DNA from: Schizochytrium sp. CCTCC M209059
Taxonomy: Eukaryota > Sar > Bigyra > Thraustochytrida > Thraustochytriidae
Reading direction: 5' to 3'
Assembly: GCA_000818945.1 (NCBI GenBank)
Contig: KN805439.1
Span: 86,455 to 150,454 of the forward strand
Length of the DNA stretch: 64,000 nt
Under the pieces are notes generated by a model, which made no database searches, had not been told where the DNA came from, and saw only the letters and a list, made by a program, of their open reading frames with translations. The position numbers and the translations under genes are program-made. Below, piece by piece: positions 10,733-20,570 of this stretch (its first letter is position 1; each line of letters starts with the position of its first letter).

Positions 10733-13716
10733 TTAGACTGCAGCTTCAGGCTGGCCGCGCTTCGCGGGGACAGCAGCCTCCACAGATACGAGGTGGTCTT
10801 GCCGCTTGCTGACGCTCCCGTGCTGAGCGTGCCGCTTGGCAGCCGCAGCCGCCGACTTGCGCCGATGACGACGGTAAACCAGGATCGCGACGCAGGCAAT
10901 CGCCGCGCCGAGCATTCCGGCGATGAAGGGCGTGAGGGCGAGCGTGTGGTGACCCTGGGTAGACGCCGGCGAGTCTGCGCTTTCACTGGTGGCCTCGAGC
11001 TCGAAGCAATTCGTTTGCGTCGCGTTTGCGTCGCAGCGCTGGGCTCGCGAATCTCCAGTGCACATCTTTGTCGAAACGCCCCACGCCTTGGACGCTGTGC
11101 AAAATTTCGCATTGACGTCGTACTCGCGGTTGAAGACGGGCATGCCGCTCTCCAAAAAGGACATGTAGTGCCAGCAGTTGCCCCGAGAGATGCAGCCCTC
11201 CGCGAGTGCAAAGTGGAATTTCGAGGCCAAGGCGTCAGCCAGCTTTGCGTCCGCGTGCAGGCCTACAATGAGGCCCAAGGATGCTGCGCGCGAGGCGAGC
11301 CAGTCGTTGTAAGCGTACTGCGACGCGTCGGCCTCCTCGCGTGAGAGCGAAAAGGCACGTCGGCACGAGGAAAACATGTGGCAGTACACATGAAGCGGCA
11401 GAACGCCATCACAACCGATCGCAGAGGCCGCAGCGATGCGCTCGCCCATGAGGGTGCGCAGCGCCGTGGTGCGAATGTCGAGCCAGTTGCGACTCTTTTG
11501 CGTCGAGGTCAGCGCCGCCCACGTCTCGGGGTTCGCCACGTCGTCGGGCCGCCACGACTCGCGAAGGCCAGCGCTGAACGCGCATACCACACGCCGGTCT
11601 GTGTCTGCGCTGACGAGCTCCTGCACCAGTTCTGCATTGACCGCGCCGGTCGCGTTGTTGTGGAGGTCCACAAGAACAATCTTGACGCCCGTCACATTGT
11701 CGGTGCGCTCTTCGTATGTTGTGGTAGTTTTCGCCTGGACGCGGCTGGATGGACGAAGCGCAGTCAGCTCGGATGAATTACCAGAAAACGAAATGGCTAG
11801 ATCCGCCCAAGGAACGGGACGCGGCGCCACATAATCGGCAGGAGGCGACGTCTCTACTTCGGCGCTTGAGTTGAAGCAGTTCATCCACCGCCCGGTTTCG
11901 CAAATGTCGTTCACCGAATGATTGCCACCGTCGCAATACTTGAGCTGGATGCTAAGCTCTTGCGCGTCGAGACATACTTTGGTCTCGTTCTCGAGGCTGT
12001 AGTGATGCACCCAGATCGACTTGTTCTGCGCGTGAAAAGGGGCGTACAGGCCACACTCATCATAGTAAAGACACTGCTCATTGATGGCCCAATCAAAATC
12101 GTCGACGAGGTCGTCAATGAGTCCCAAGGCATTCTTTAGGGCGACAAGCAGGCCACGCGCATGCGCCGCGCCGGAAAGCCAGCGATTGTACACGAGCTGG
12201 TCTGCACGTGCGCGCGAGGGATCTGCAAGGTATGAGGTGCACGAAGACTGAAGCGCACAGTCCATAAAGTCAGGCTCAATGGCTGAACATCCGCGTGCCA
12301 CGGCGCGATCGAGCCGCGGAATCATCAGTGCTTGCAGCTGCGTCAAATTGCCGATGTCCAGCCATGCGTTTGCCGTGTCCTTGTTCGCATTGAGGACGGC
12401 GGCTTGCCATACTGCGGGGTCTGCTAGCACATCAGTGCGGTGCAGCTCCCGCGAGCCGGCACTAAAGTAGCACACCACCTGTTTACCACCTTCTCGCCAC
12501 TTGGCAATTCTCGTCTCGTCCATCGTGTCGAGATCCACCATGATGGCATCCATATTACGCGTCGAATCCTGGCCGCCCATGGCCCATCCCCACGCAAGAT
12601 TTGCAAACGTAGTGTTGGGCGGCATGACGCTGAGGGTAGCATTGCTCACGAGGACGTCGCTCGACGCACTCGTAGGCGCTGCCGTTGTCGGTGATGCTGT
12701 TGTGGGCGATGCTGTCGTAGGCGATGCTGTCGTGGGCGATGCTGTCGTGGGCGATGCTGTCGTAGGCGATGGCGTTGTGGGTGGAGCTGCCGTGGGATAA
12801 GGCGTGGGCGCTGGAGTGCTGAGCAATGTACTATCCCCACAGTTGATCCAGGCGCCATTCTTGCATATGCCATCAGCGCCTGCGCACATTTTGGAGCTGA
12901 GACTATTAGAAATGGCTTCGCTACAGGTGGAGTTGGAGAGCTCGTATTCGACGTTGAAGATGGCCTTGCCTTGCGTTGTAAAGGGTTTCAAGAGGCCGCA
13001 CTCACTGTTCGCGACGCACTCCTCATTGACGGCAAAGTCGTACAGCGAGGCCATGGACGAGACGAGCTGGAGTGAGTTTTTCAAGCCAATGAGCAGACCT
13101 TGTTCCCGAGCTTTGGTCACTTGCCAGGTATTATACTCGACTTGAAGCTGCATGGCCTGGTAGGCGCTTCCTGCTGCGGCGGTGATGTTCATGTAACAGG
13201 TGGGGTTGGCATAACAATCGGAGTTATCTGGCTCGATGCCATCACAGCCAGCCAGAGCTGCGTTTTCGAATCGTGGGCTCATGAGCTCCTTGACTTGGTC
13301 TAGCATGCTAATGTCGATCCAAGCCTCGTCCCACGTGGTCATATTGTTGAGAGCCACCGCCTTCCATGCCGAGGCATTGGCCAGGACATCTGCGCGAAAG
13401 GGCTCGACGGTCCCTACAGACATGTAGCAAATGACGGTCTTGTTCTGCGCCTTGAGCGCGGGCATCATCGCGGCGTGGCTCGCCACGTCCGGGTCCACGA
13501 AGACGACGTCGCGGCCGTCGAGGTCGTCGTGTCCGCCGTCGGCCCAGCCCCAGGCGAGGAGGGCCCACGTCGCGCCCGTCGTTGTCGTCGCCGCTGCCGC
13601 TGCCGCTGCCGCTGCCGCTGCCGGTACCATCGCGCCGCCAGCTCCCGCCAGGACCGCCACTTGCGCGACGCAGACGGCGGCGGCGGCGCCATCTCCGCCA
13701 TGGTCGTCGTCCGCAT
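10733..13716 (-). CDS. Three-domain GH114 (spherulin-4-like) membrane protein with an uncertain 5' end
   Basis: About 965-990 residues; the open frame itself extends up to 13936. Three GH114 domains follow one another. The first has the intact motif GCDGIEPDNSDCY. The second reads GCSAIEPDFMDC (Asp changed to Ser). The third reads GCDGVLPLHVYC (Glu lost). A Thr/Ser/Pro linker made of about eight near-identical 15-bp units joins domains 1 and 2. A C-terminal transmembrane helix (FIAGMLGAAIACVAILVY) and a basic tail follow. The start is a problem. The hydrophobic segment AAAAVCVAQVAVLAGAGGA looks like a signal peptide but has no good ATG in frame. An ATG at 13716 (MRTTTMAEMA) lies one base out of frame, and its paralogue also starts with MRT. 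A one-base indel in the GCC run, or a small upstream exon, would explain this. Confidence 0.8.
12685..12790 (-). repeat. 15-bp tandem repeat encoding a Thr/Pro-rich linker
   Basis: About seven or eight near-identical 15-bp units (GGCGATGCTGTCGTG type on the + strand) encode TTASP repeats between GH114 domains 1 and 2. Likely an O-glycosylated spacer and length-variable. Confidence 0.8.
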
Positions 13717-15191
13717 CCCGCGCGGGCTCGAGGTCTGCTGCCGGCCGCCGCGCGCGCTCGCTCGCTCTCCAGGCGTCCGTCTCGCGGAGGCGCGTCTCGC
13801 GGAGGCGCGTCTCGCGGGGCGGCGAGCGGGCTCTGATCCCGGCCGCGCGCGGCGCGTGCGGCGCCCGTGATGGCGGCGCCGCGCGTGCAGGAGCGGCGCG
13901 TGAAGTGGCGTTCTCGACGCACGAAAAGTGCACCAAGTGTGGGCCATCACTTCGACGGCGCCATAACGAGTATGCGTGGCCTCAGGCTAAAGCACGTACT
14001 AGGGTACTCCACGCCTGGGACGGGCCAAGGCGCGTTTGTCGCGCTTTGGAATTGTTGCGTCTGGCCGCGCCTCAGGCTGGCAGCTCCCACCTGCCCTGGC
14101 GGCCGGCCGGCCGCAGCCGCTGCTAGCTAGCTAGCTAGGGCCGGCCGCTGGAGGTGTCCGTGTGATGAGATGAGCCAGCGACCATGTGGTCGCTTGCTTG
14201 CTTGCTTGCTTGGCGGGCTGCTTGCTTGGTGGGGCGGGCGTGGCAGCTGGACAGCAACGCAATGCTTAGAGGCGCGTGGAGGTGCGGCTGATTGGGTGTA
14301 AAGGATAGATCATGGTTGTCAATTTACTTCAGGTGTCATCAATGGCGCTTATTCTGGCTGTCATAGATCATCAGTCTAGCATGTGTTTGACTCGTTCATT
14401 CATTTCTTTCTTCGTTCTTTCGCTCGTTTCGTCTCGTTCTTGGCCTTTGATTCGATGCCGAGTCCAGGCTCCCTTGCGCGAAACCATGAGTTGCGGCCCC
14501 GTTACATCACCGAATTCATCTCCAATGATCAGCCAGCAATGCCAACCAGCAGCAACATTTGCGAGTTGGATTGTCTGCATCTGCTAAGTTAATTGCTTCT
14601 GCTGGCTGCTGTTCAGTTCAGAGCAGCATCATCTCACAATCAGGCCGAGACACCGCTTGGGTACCTAGTGTGGTTGGTTGGGCAGCTGGCTGGTAGGCCG
14701 GCTGCTCGGCCGGCCCGGCCTTAGCCGCCGCAGGGCCGCAGCCAACACCAGGCCGATTTCTCCCTCGTTTTCCTCCCTCGACGTCACTTGCTCTACCCCC
14801 GTGGCAGCTAGCCTCTCATGGCGGCCCCCGCGCTTCCTTTCGTGGAAACCACAAATGGGTGGCACCTGCGGTGTTATTCCCCGCAGAAGCCGCATCGAAG
14901 ACAGACGCACGCACGAGGCTGGAGACTGGAGACTGGAGACTGGACGGATGGATGAATGGTGGCTGGACCATCTTGATGAGGAACGGAGCCTCGCGCGTCG
15001 TCCGCGGTGGCAGCGTCGGAGCGTTGCTTTTCGATTACGCGACTGGCTCGCTGATTGATGGCTCGACGTTATCAAGTCAGGCTTCTTCGATTTGGTCTCT
15101 AGGCTTCAGGCTCGTCTTTATCAAGTTGGCTTTCTCGTCTCGATCATCTTTGTCAAGTTGGTCGCGAGGCCTCGGAATCGCCCCGAGAAGC
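13717..15191. other. Intergenic region, 1.5 kb
   Basis: The GC-rich GH114 leader includes three copies of a 15-base unit around 13785-13822. Then come a GTACTAGGGTACT element (about 13996-14008), a GGCCGGCC-rich palindromic patch with CTAG repeats (14100-14145), a short (CTTG)n tract (about 14187-14213) and AT-richer sequence to 14650. No protein or RNA gene was recognised. Confidence 0.45.
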
Positions 15192-16922
15192 CTAGGCCTC
15201 GTGTTCGCCGCCGACGGGAAGACTCAGAAGCGAGCCGCGCAAGAGGTCTGTATCGGCACGCGGAAGCACCTCTGCCGAGCGATCAACGGGGGGCACGGCG
15301 AGAGTCGTGACGGAGGTCAAGGTCGAAGGTCCATCGCGAAAGCCGCGGTGGTCATAGGCAGCGCCATCAAAGTCGCTATGAAAAGTGAATTGCGCGCCCC
15401 GGAACAGGCGACGCACCATACCGATAACGAGATACTCGATCAAATTGGCGAGTGACGTCGGCAGGTAGTGGTCAAACTTGTGCGACTTGGACAATGTGAC
15501 GCAGACAGGAGGACCGCGGACCGCCACCTCGCGCTGGATCCAGGCTTCTAGACGCGCAGCCTGTGCGCGAACAGCGGACTTGGTCGGACGGCCCACAGGA
15601 CCAAGGTGTGGCATTTCATCGAACATGGACACCATAAAGTCTGCAGACCATTCGAGCATGTCCCGTGAAAAGATAGCTTTCCACGCCTTGCGCTCACCCG
15701 GCGAAAACTCTTTCAGCGCTCTGAGCAACAGCTCCAACTTGGCGCGCTGCGAAACCTTGCATGTCGAGTCCGCGGCCAAGGCCTCTTCCACGGCCGCGAC
15801 GTTCGTGGGCGCATTCGGCTCCAAGAGCAAGAGAAAGAGCTTGCGCAAGCTCAACATTTCTGCCTCCTCGTCCTCTGATGGGCAAAACACCGCGCCCTGC
15901 AGATGCTCTTGGACCCATTCAAGAGAAAACCCGTGAATCTCGAAGAGCTCGACGCATGGGTCGTTGGTGGCGAGAAAGTCGAAATCAATATCCAAGATCC
16001 AAGGCGAGCCTGCTCGACGCGAATGATTGATAGAAATATCCAATGTCGAAACAACTATCTCCAAGGGAACCGTGTAATCGGGCATGAGCGAGTCTTCTTC
16101 GCAAGTTGCAAGATTCTCAGTCGCCCCATTTGCAGGCTCTCGACCGTGTCCAACTTTCGACGCGCTAGGGAAGATCCTGCCCTTGACGATGCTGCCTTGT
16201 GGGTCTACGTCTGGCAGGGGGTTCACGGCGGCAAAACAGCCGAGCTTCTCATCCCTATCGATTCCTGCCTTTGCCAAATAGCGACCAACGTTCGGACCAT
16301 TGTACATGCCCATGGTAAAATCTGAGCGAACCCAGTGAACCATATCGACGATGCCAGCAATAATGGCGCGAGTGATGAAGTCGCCAATCCCTGCGTCCTT
16401 GAGGATGTTGCGGTGCATGCGTGCGGCAGCCTCCGGGGTGAGCCCAGGCCTGTCCGCACCGCGACCATCGTCGTCGTTGTCGTCGTCGTCCACATCCATC
16501 ATGTCGCTGTGCGAGTCAATGTGTACGATTGATACGCCTCTGCGCCCTTGCAGCTTCTCAATCCAAAAGTCAAGCACATTGCCGTGTTGCTCCACGACAA
16601 AGACCGGCATGCGTGCGGGCTCCGGCCGGACCATCGTCTTGCTGGTTTTGGAGCCGCCCTGCCTCCAAAGCAAGACAGCGCTCAGAACCAGCAAGACGAG
16701 CGCAGCGGCCACGGTGCGGGGTCTGCTTTCGCGAGCTCTCCGCCATGCCTTGACGGCGCGCTCGCGCCACCTGCGAGCGCTCCCAGGCCCCTTCGAGGTT
16801 GTGCGCGGCGTCCTTCGGCCCGCGCCGGCGCCGCCGGCCTCGTCGACCTCGCCGACGGCGCCGCGATTCCGCAGCGCGCCCTGCGACACCGGCGTCCGCT
16901 TCTCCGCGCCGGAGGAGCTCAT
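15192..16922 (-). CDS. UPF0489 family protein with an N-terminal membrane anchor
   Basis: 576 residues. A basic N-terminus (1-69) precedes one transmembrane helix (about 70-87), suggesting a type II membrane protein. The rest matches UPF0489 (human C5orf22 family): MPVFVVEQHGNVLDFW, then VHIDSHSDM (about 133-141), and later ILDIDFDFLATNDP. The spacing of these His/Asp motifs is that of an arginase/deacetylase-like metal-binding fold. An acidic run of about ten Asp/Asn residues sits just after the HIDSHSDM motif. Biochemical function of the family is unknown to me. The ATG at 16922 is the first in frame and keeps the anchor. Confidence 0.85.
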   Translation of the reverse strand: MSSSGAEKRTPVSQGALRNRGAVGEVDEAGGAGAGRRTPRTTSKGPGSARRWRERAVKAWRRARESRPRTVAAALVLLVLSAVLLWRQGGSKTSKTMVRPEPARMPVFVVEQHGNVLDFWIEKLQGRRGVSIVHIDSHSDMMDVDDDDNDDDGRGADRPGLTPEAAARMHRNILKDAGIGDFITRAIIAGIVDMVHWVRSDFTMGMYNGPNVGRYLAKAGIDRDEKLGCFAAVNPLPDVDPQGSIVKGRIFPSASKVGHGREPANGATENLATCEEDSLMPDYTVPLEIVVSTLDISINHSRRAGSPWILDIDFDFLATNDPCVELFEIHGFSLEWVQEHLQGAVFCPSEDEEAEMLSLRKLFLLLLEPNAPTNVAAVEEALAADSTCKVSQRAKLELLLRALKEFSPGERKAWKAIFSRDMLEWSADFMVSMFDEMPHLGPVGRPTKSAVRAQAARLEAWIQREVAVRGPPVCVTLSKSHKFDHYLPTSLANLIEYLVIGMVRRLFRGAQFTFHSDFDGAAYDHRGFRDGPSTLTSVTTLAVPPVDRSAEVLPRADTDLLRGSLLSLPVGGEHEA

Positions 16923-17095
16923 CGACCTCGTTCGCCTGACCGCGCCTGCCTCTCCCTCTGCCTCGCGCGCGCCGCGAAGAGGTCGCGGGGTCGAGCAAGC
17001 AGACCTCGAGGTTTGCCTTTCTTGCAGCTCGGCTCGGCTCGGCTCAGCTCGAGGACGTCGGAGAGGTAGTGGATGCCTCGGTTTCGGAGCTCGTC

Positions 17096-17380
17096 TTATG
17101 CGATAAAGTGCTCGCCACAGGTTCGCTCGTACTCCCTGGCATGTGCGTGGCTCGGATCGAAGACTGGATCATGATTGCCGGCCACGAGGACTTTGTGGCG
17201 ATGCGGTTGCGCGGCCATCCAGTCGATGAATTGGCGCGCCTCTTGGACGCCGCCTGCGCTGCAAAAGTCGCCCGCATGCACGAGTACGTCGCCGTGGGGA
17301 AGGTTGCGCAGTTCGTCATGCTGACAATGCGAGTCGGAGAGAAGCACGAGGCGCATGGTGGGTGGGTTGCGGGTTTGCAT
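17096..17380 (-). pseudogene. Truncated calcineurin-like metallophosphoesterase
   Basis: 94 residues contain the first half of a metallophosphoesterase: LLSDSH (D16, H18), HAGDF (D38) and GNHD (69-71). The frame meets TAA at 17096-17098. Immediately beyond it, in the same frame, come DELRNRGIHYLSDVLEL (17095-17045), the kind of sequence that follows GNHD in MPPED-type enzymes. After that the similarity stops, and the 5' region of the UPF0489 gene begins. The later His motifs needed for the second metal are absent. The simplest reading is a gene remnant with a nonsense codon and a lost 3' half. A short functional protein is less likely. Confidence 0.6.
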
Positions 17381-17472
17381 TCGGCAATTCGCCTGCCGTT
17401 GGTGGTTATAATATTAAAACAAACAGAGTACATGAATTTGAAAGAAAATAAATAAACAGAAAGAGAGCCACG

Positions 17473-19284
17473 TCAGGGTGTGCGGCGAACCCTCGTCTCG
17501 GAGCAAGAAAAGACGGCCTCGAACGCGGCAAGGTCCTTTTGCAAGTCTCGATGAGAAGCATTTGTTTTTGCCTGGGCAAAGTCAATGATGCGAATGGCGC
17601 CGGCGGCGTCCATGACAAAGTTGCGCAGCAGCACGTCGCGATGCGCTACACCGACCGCGTGCACCGCTGTAAGTGCAGCCAAGGCCTTGGTCCGAATGTC
17701 GTCGTTCAGGAGACTCGCATTGAGCGACTCGCCAGCATAGGTGGTGGCGACGATGAGGTCGTTGAAAATGTGGCGTCCGCCGTAGAGATACCAGGGCACG
17801 TGCGTGCCCCAAAGAGAGCGCAGCTGGGTGTATACATCCATCTCGTTCCAAAAGGCGAACTCGGCTTCGCGATTCACGTCGGTGGACTTTGAAGGAGTCA
17901 TGACCTTGACGACGGCGTCGACTCCGCCCGTGTCCACGCGGATGGAGAATCCATACTGGCCTTCGGGGAACTGCTTGATAACGTCGAGGAGACCGCCAGC
18001 GTAGGGAAAGTGGAGGTCGCTCTTGAGCGGTAGCAGCTGGCGCAGTTCTTCCCGTTGCTCGTTCGACGCGTTGTTGACCATGTTGCGAGGCAAAGCGGTG
18101 CCACGCCGCCCTGTGCTGGACGTCGCTCCGGAGCCATCGCCATAGCCAAAGCGCTCGTAGATTTGCGTCCACTCGTAGGACCCGAGGCGAATGTTCGTCT
18201 GGCAGATGGCCCTCAAATGGGCCTCGTCGAGGGATAGGCGCGCCTGGGCAGTCGCGCTGTGATGCAACATGCATGTGTACGCGTATCGCATGGACCCAAA
18301 ATCAGGTCGCTCGGCGTGGAACGCGCGCGAAACGTGGAGGACGTTTCTTGGGTCGAGTTTGAAAAACCAAGTCTTGTCGGTGGTGGAGAGAACGCCGAAC
18401 TTGCAGAAAGAGCGTAGCATGTAAACGTAAATTTGTATGATTGGGTAACGGAAACGCACAGAGCTTTCTCGGTCAGGGAAGCGTTCTCCCAATTCCCAGT
18501 ATTCGGTCAGGTCCTCGCAGGCCAACTCCCAGGCCCCATTCACCGTTTCTTTGGCCTCATCGAGGGACGCATTCGTTCCTTGCATCCAAGTTTGAGCCAT
18601 CTGGTCGAGATCATCTTGAGTGAGGCCGTAGGGGAATTTCGCGGGCGACTTGTGCTCATGCACGAGGAAGCGCGCCCTGAAAGGGACATTCGGATCGAGG
18701 ATACCAGCCCGATTACGCTCATTTGCATCTTGCGCCTTTTTCGACCATGTCAGGTCCACGCGGTGTCCGACGGCCGGCGCCTTGGATTCTTCGTCGATTT
18801 CTAGAGGAGTCCATGAATTCGGTGACGTCGTGGCGACATCAGAAATCACGTTCAGTAAGATCGGACCTATGAACGCACGTTCAAGGCGAATAAGTGCGCG
18901 ATCCTCAGTTAGCGTTCGTACCTCCTGGATGTTTGTCGCGAAAGGAGTTGGCGATACCGGGACGTCGCCGAAGCCGACTGCCTGGCCGAAGGAGTTCCAC
19001 CCAACTCCGTCCTCAAAATCCTGCCAGGCGACCACGTTAACAGGCAGTAAGTCGAGGCGAGCTTGAACGCCGCTCTGGGGCGCGAGGCCTCCGCGGCTCC
19101 GCGACGAGTACTGCGAGTTGCGTGCGTCGCCGCTTGGGAGTGGCCGGTCGCCAAAGAAATCAGACGACTCCCGCTCGATGAGTTGCATTACCCTGACTCT
19201 ATGCGCGCCATATTTGTCGACCATTGCGGCGTCTAGCATCTGCGTGTCGAGGAGGACCTCGGCGAACGGTCGCGTGGCCGCCAT
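17473..19284 (-). CDS. Restriction-nuclease-like domain fused to a small protein-kinase domain
   Basis: 603 residues, no signal peptide or membrane helix. The middle part contains VDLTW (D177), then about 33 residues later HEHKSP (E210-x-K212), the D...ExK pattern of PD-(D/E)XK nucleases. This is followed by GVLSTTDKTWFFKL. The C-terminal 170 residues form a compact kinase: AVVKV (K460), an acidic helix around 473-481, HRDVLLRN (H548, D550, N555) and IIDFAQA (D568, with DFA in place of DFG). The protein ends about 35 residues later, so the usual C-lobe helices are missing. This order resembles nuclease-kinase fusions common in fungi and described among Crinkler-type proteins; I recall this rather than have searched it. 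A role in genome conflict or a mobile element is possible but unproven. Confidence 0.7.
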   Translation of the reverse strand: MAATRPFAEVLLDTQMLDAAMVDKYGAHRVRVMQLIERESSDFFGDRPLPSGDARNSQYSSRSRGGLAPQSGVQARLDLLPVNVVAWQDFEDGVGWNSFGQAVGFGDVPVSPTPFATNIQEVRTLTEDRALIRLERAFIGPILLNVISDVATTSPNSWTPLEIDEESKAPAVGHRVDLTWSKKAQDANERNRAGILDPNVPFRARFLVHEHKSPAKFPYGLTQDDLDQMAQTWMQGTNASLDEAKETVNGAWELACEDLTEYWELGERFPDRESSVRFRYPIIQIYVYMLRSFCKFGVLSTTDKTWFFKLDPRNVLHVSRAFHAERPDFGSMRYAYTCMLHHSATAQARLSLDEAHLRAICQTNIRLGSYEWTQIYERFGYGDGSGATSSTGRRGTALPRNMVNNASNEQREELRQLLPLKSDLHFPYAGGLLDVIKQFPEGQYGFSIRVDTGGVDAVVKVMTPSKSTDVNREAEFAFWNEMDVYTQLRSLWGTHVPWYLYGGRHIFNDLIVATTYAGESLNASLLNDDIRTKALAALTAVHAVGVAHRDVLLRNFVMDAAGAIRIIDFAQAKTNASHRDLQKDLAAFEAVFSCSETRVRRTP

Positions 19285-20570
19285 CCTGCCCTCGTTCGCG
19301 CGCGCGCGTGCGTGCGTGCGTGCCTTTCCTCGTCTGTCTGCAGAAAATTCACTCGCTCGACTAGGTTAGAGTTACCTGGGTTGAGGTAAACTGGCCTATG
19401 CAGTTAGGTTAAGCCTTGAGCCTTCCTTGACGCCACGCACACACCTATGCGTTACGGTTAAGCTGGGACTCGCGTTGAGCCCCGTTTTACTGCGCGCCAG
19501 AGCTCAAAGCAAACCTTTAACGCAGCACCAGAACAATCACGATGGCGCGCCCGAAAGCCAAGACCGCCGTCGCAGGCAAAGCAAAGCGCAGCAAGGTACA
19601 AACAACTCGACGCCGCATGAGAAAGCCCGGGCCTACGCGGCGTCGCACGAGGCGTGTCACCAAACCGAGAGGGCAGGGAGTTCGAAGGCGAACAGGCGCT
19701 GTGTCCTTGTACGTGAGAAGCCGCCTCCCCCGCCCGGACATCGCGACAGTATCGACGAATGTGCTTCCGATGGTGGCGCTAGCAGGTATCTGCTCTGCTG
19801 ACATGAGTCGGGTCGACGCTTGATTCTTTCTCTTGCTGAAAAAGGAAAGAGGTCAAATTCGTTATGCAGGAGAAAAGCATCCTGCATCAAGTAGCGAATG
19901 AGCTTTCTTTCAGAAAGAACCTGTCGAGGTCTCGAAAAAGCTTTTCCATTCAATGGATCCCTCAAACAACCTCACTCAGATCATCGTCATCGTCATCACC
20001 ATCATCATCAACAACAACAACAACAGCAACAGCGCACGCCCGCTTTTTCTTCTTTTATACATACTTTCTCGCCTCCCTCTTCTTCGTCCACCGCCCGGCC
20101 GACTCGGACCCTCGCTCGAGCAGCCTCGCACGGCGCGGGGGACGACCCCGCGCGAGCGAGGTTGCGTACATCGCGCCGCATCACGGGCCTCCGGCAAGGA
20201 TGGGCAGCACGCCTCGCACGCACTGCCGGCAGACAGCAGGCAGAAAGGCAGAAATAGGGCTCGACGTGTGCGCCGCGAGTGCTAGGGTTTGCGGTGGCTG
20301 GGCCCTAAGCGCAGCGCGTGCGCGTTTCCAGTGCGAGCGGCACGTGCAAGCAAGACCATCTACTTCTACTTCTACCTCTACTACTACAACTACTATACAC
20401 AGGAGGGCAAACGTACTTGGTATAGCGCGATCAGCTTGCTCGCTCGGTCGCCCGCTCGCCCGCGCGTGCGCAAGGGAGAGGCGGAGAGGACGCACGCATA
20501 TCTGCCTGCACGTGTGCGCGTTCACGTGCGAGCGAGCGAGCGAGCGAACGGAAGCAAGGCGACGCGCAAG
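19285..20570. other. Divergent intergenic region with one doubtful small ORF
   Basis: Separates the nuclease/kinase gene (-) from the BAR-like gene (+). It contains TAGGTTA-type repeats (19360-19410), the small basic ORF listed separately, ATC/CAA microsatellites (19980-20035) and CTACTACT-rich sequence (20350-20400). GAGC repeats (20528-20548) lie just before the ATG at 20571. Confidence 0.45.
19542..19823 (+). CDS. Doubtful small basic ORF
   Basis: 93 residues beginning MARPKAKTAVAGKAKRSK, strongly basic in its first half. It is not recognised as any family. A possible splice donor (AAG then GTACAA) follows codon 18, so it could instead be the first exon of a spliced gene. It may equally be chance in GC-rich DNA. 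Confidence 0.2.
   Translation: MARPKAKTAVAGKAKRSKVQTTRRRMRKPGPTRRRTRRVTKPRGQGVRRRTGAVSLYVRSRLPRPDIATVSTNVLPMVALAGICSADMSRVDA

Noticed and set aside
20289..20570. N-terminal extension of the BAR-like protein
   Set aside because: Translated from CTACTACT and GAGC repeats; the ATG at 20571 starts the non-repetitive protein.
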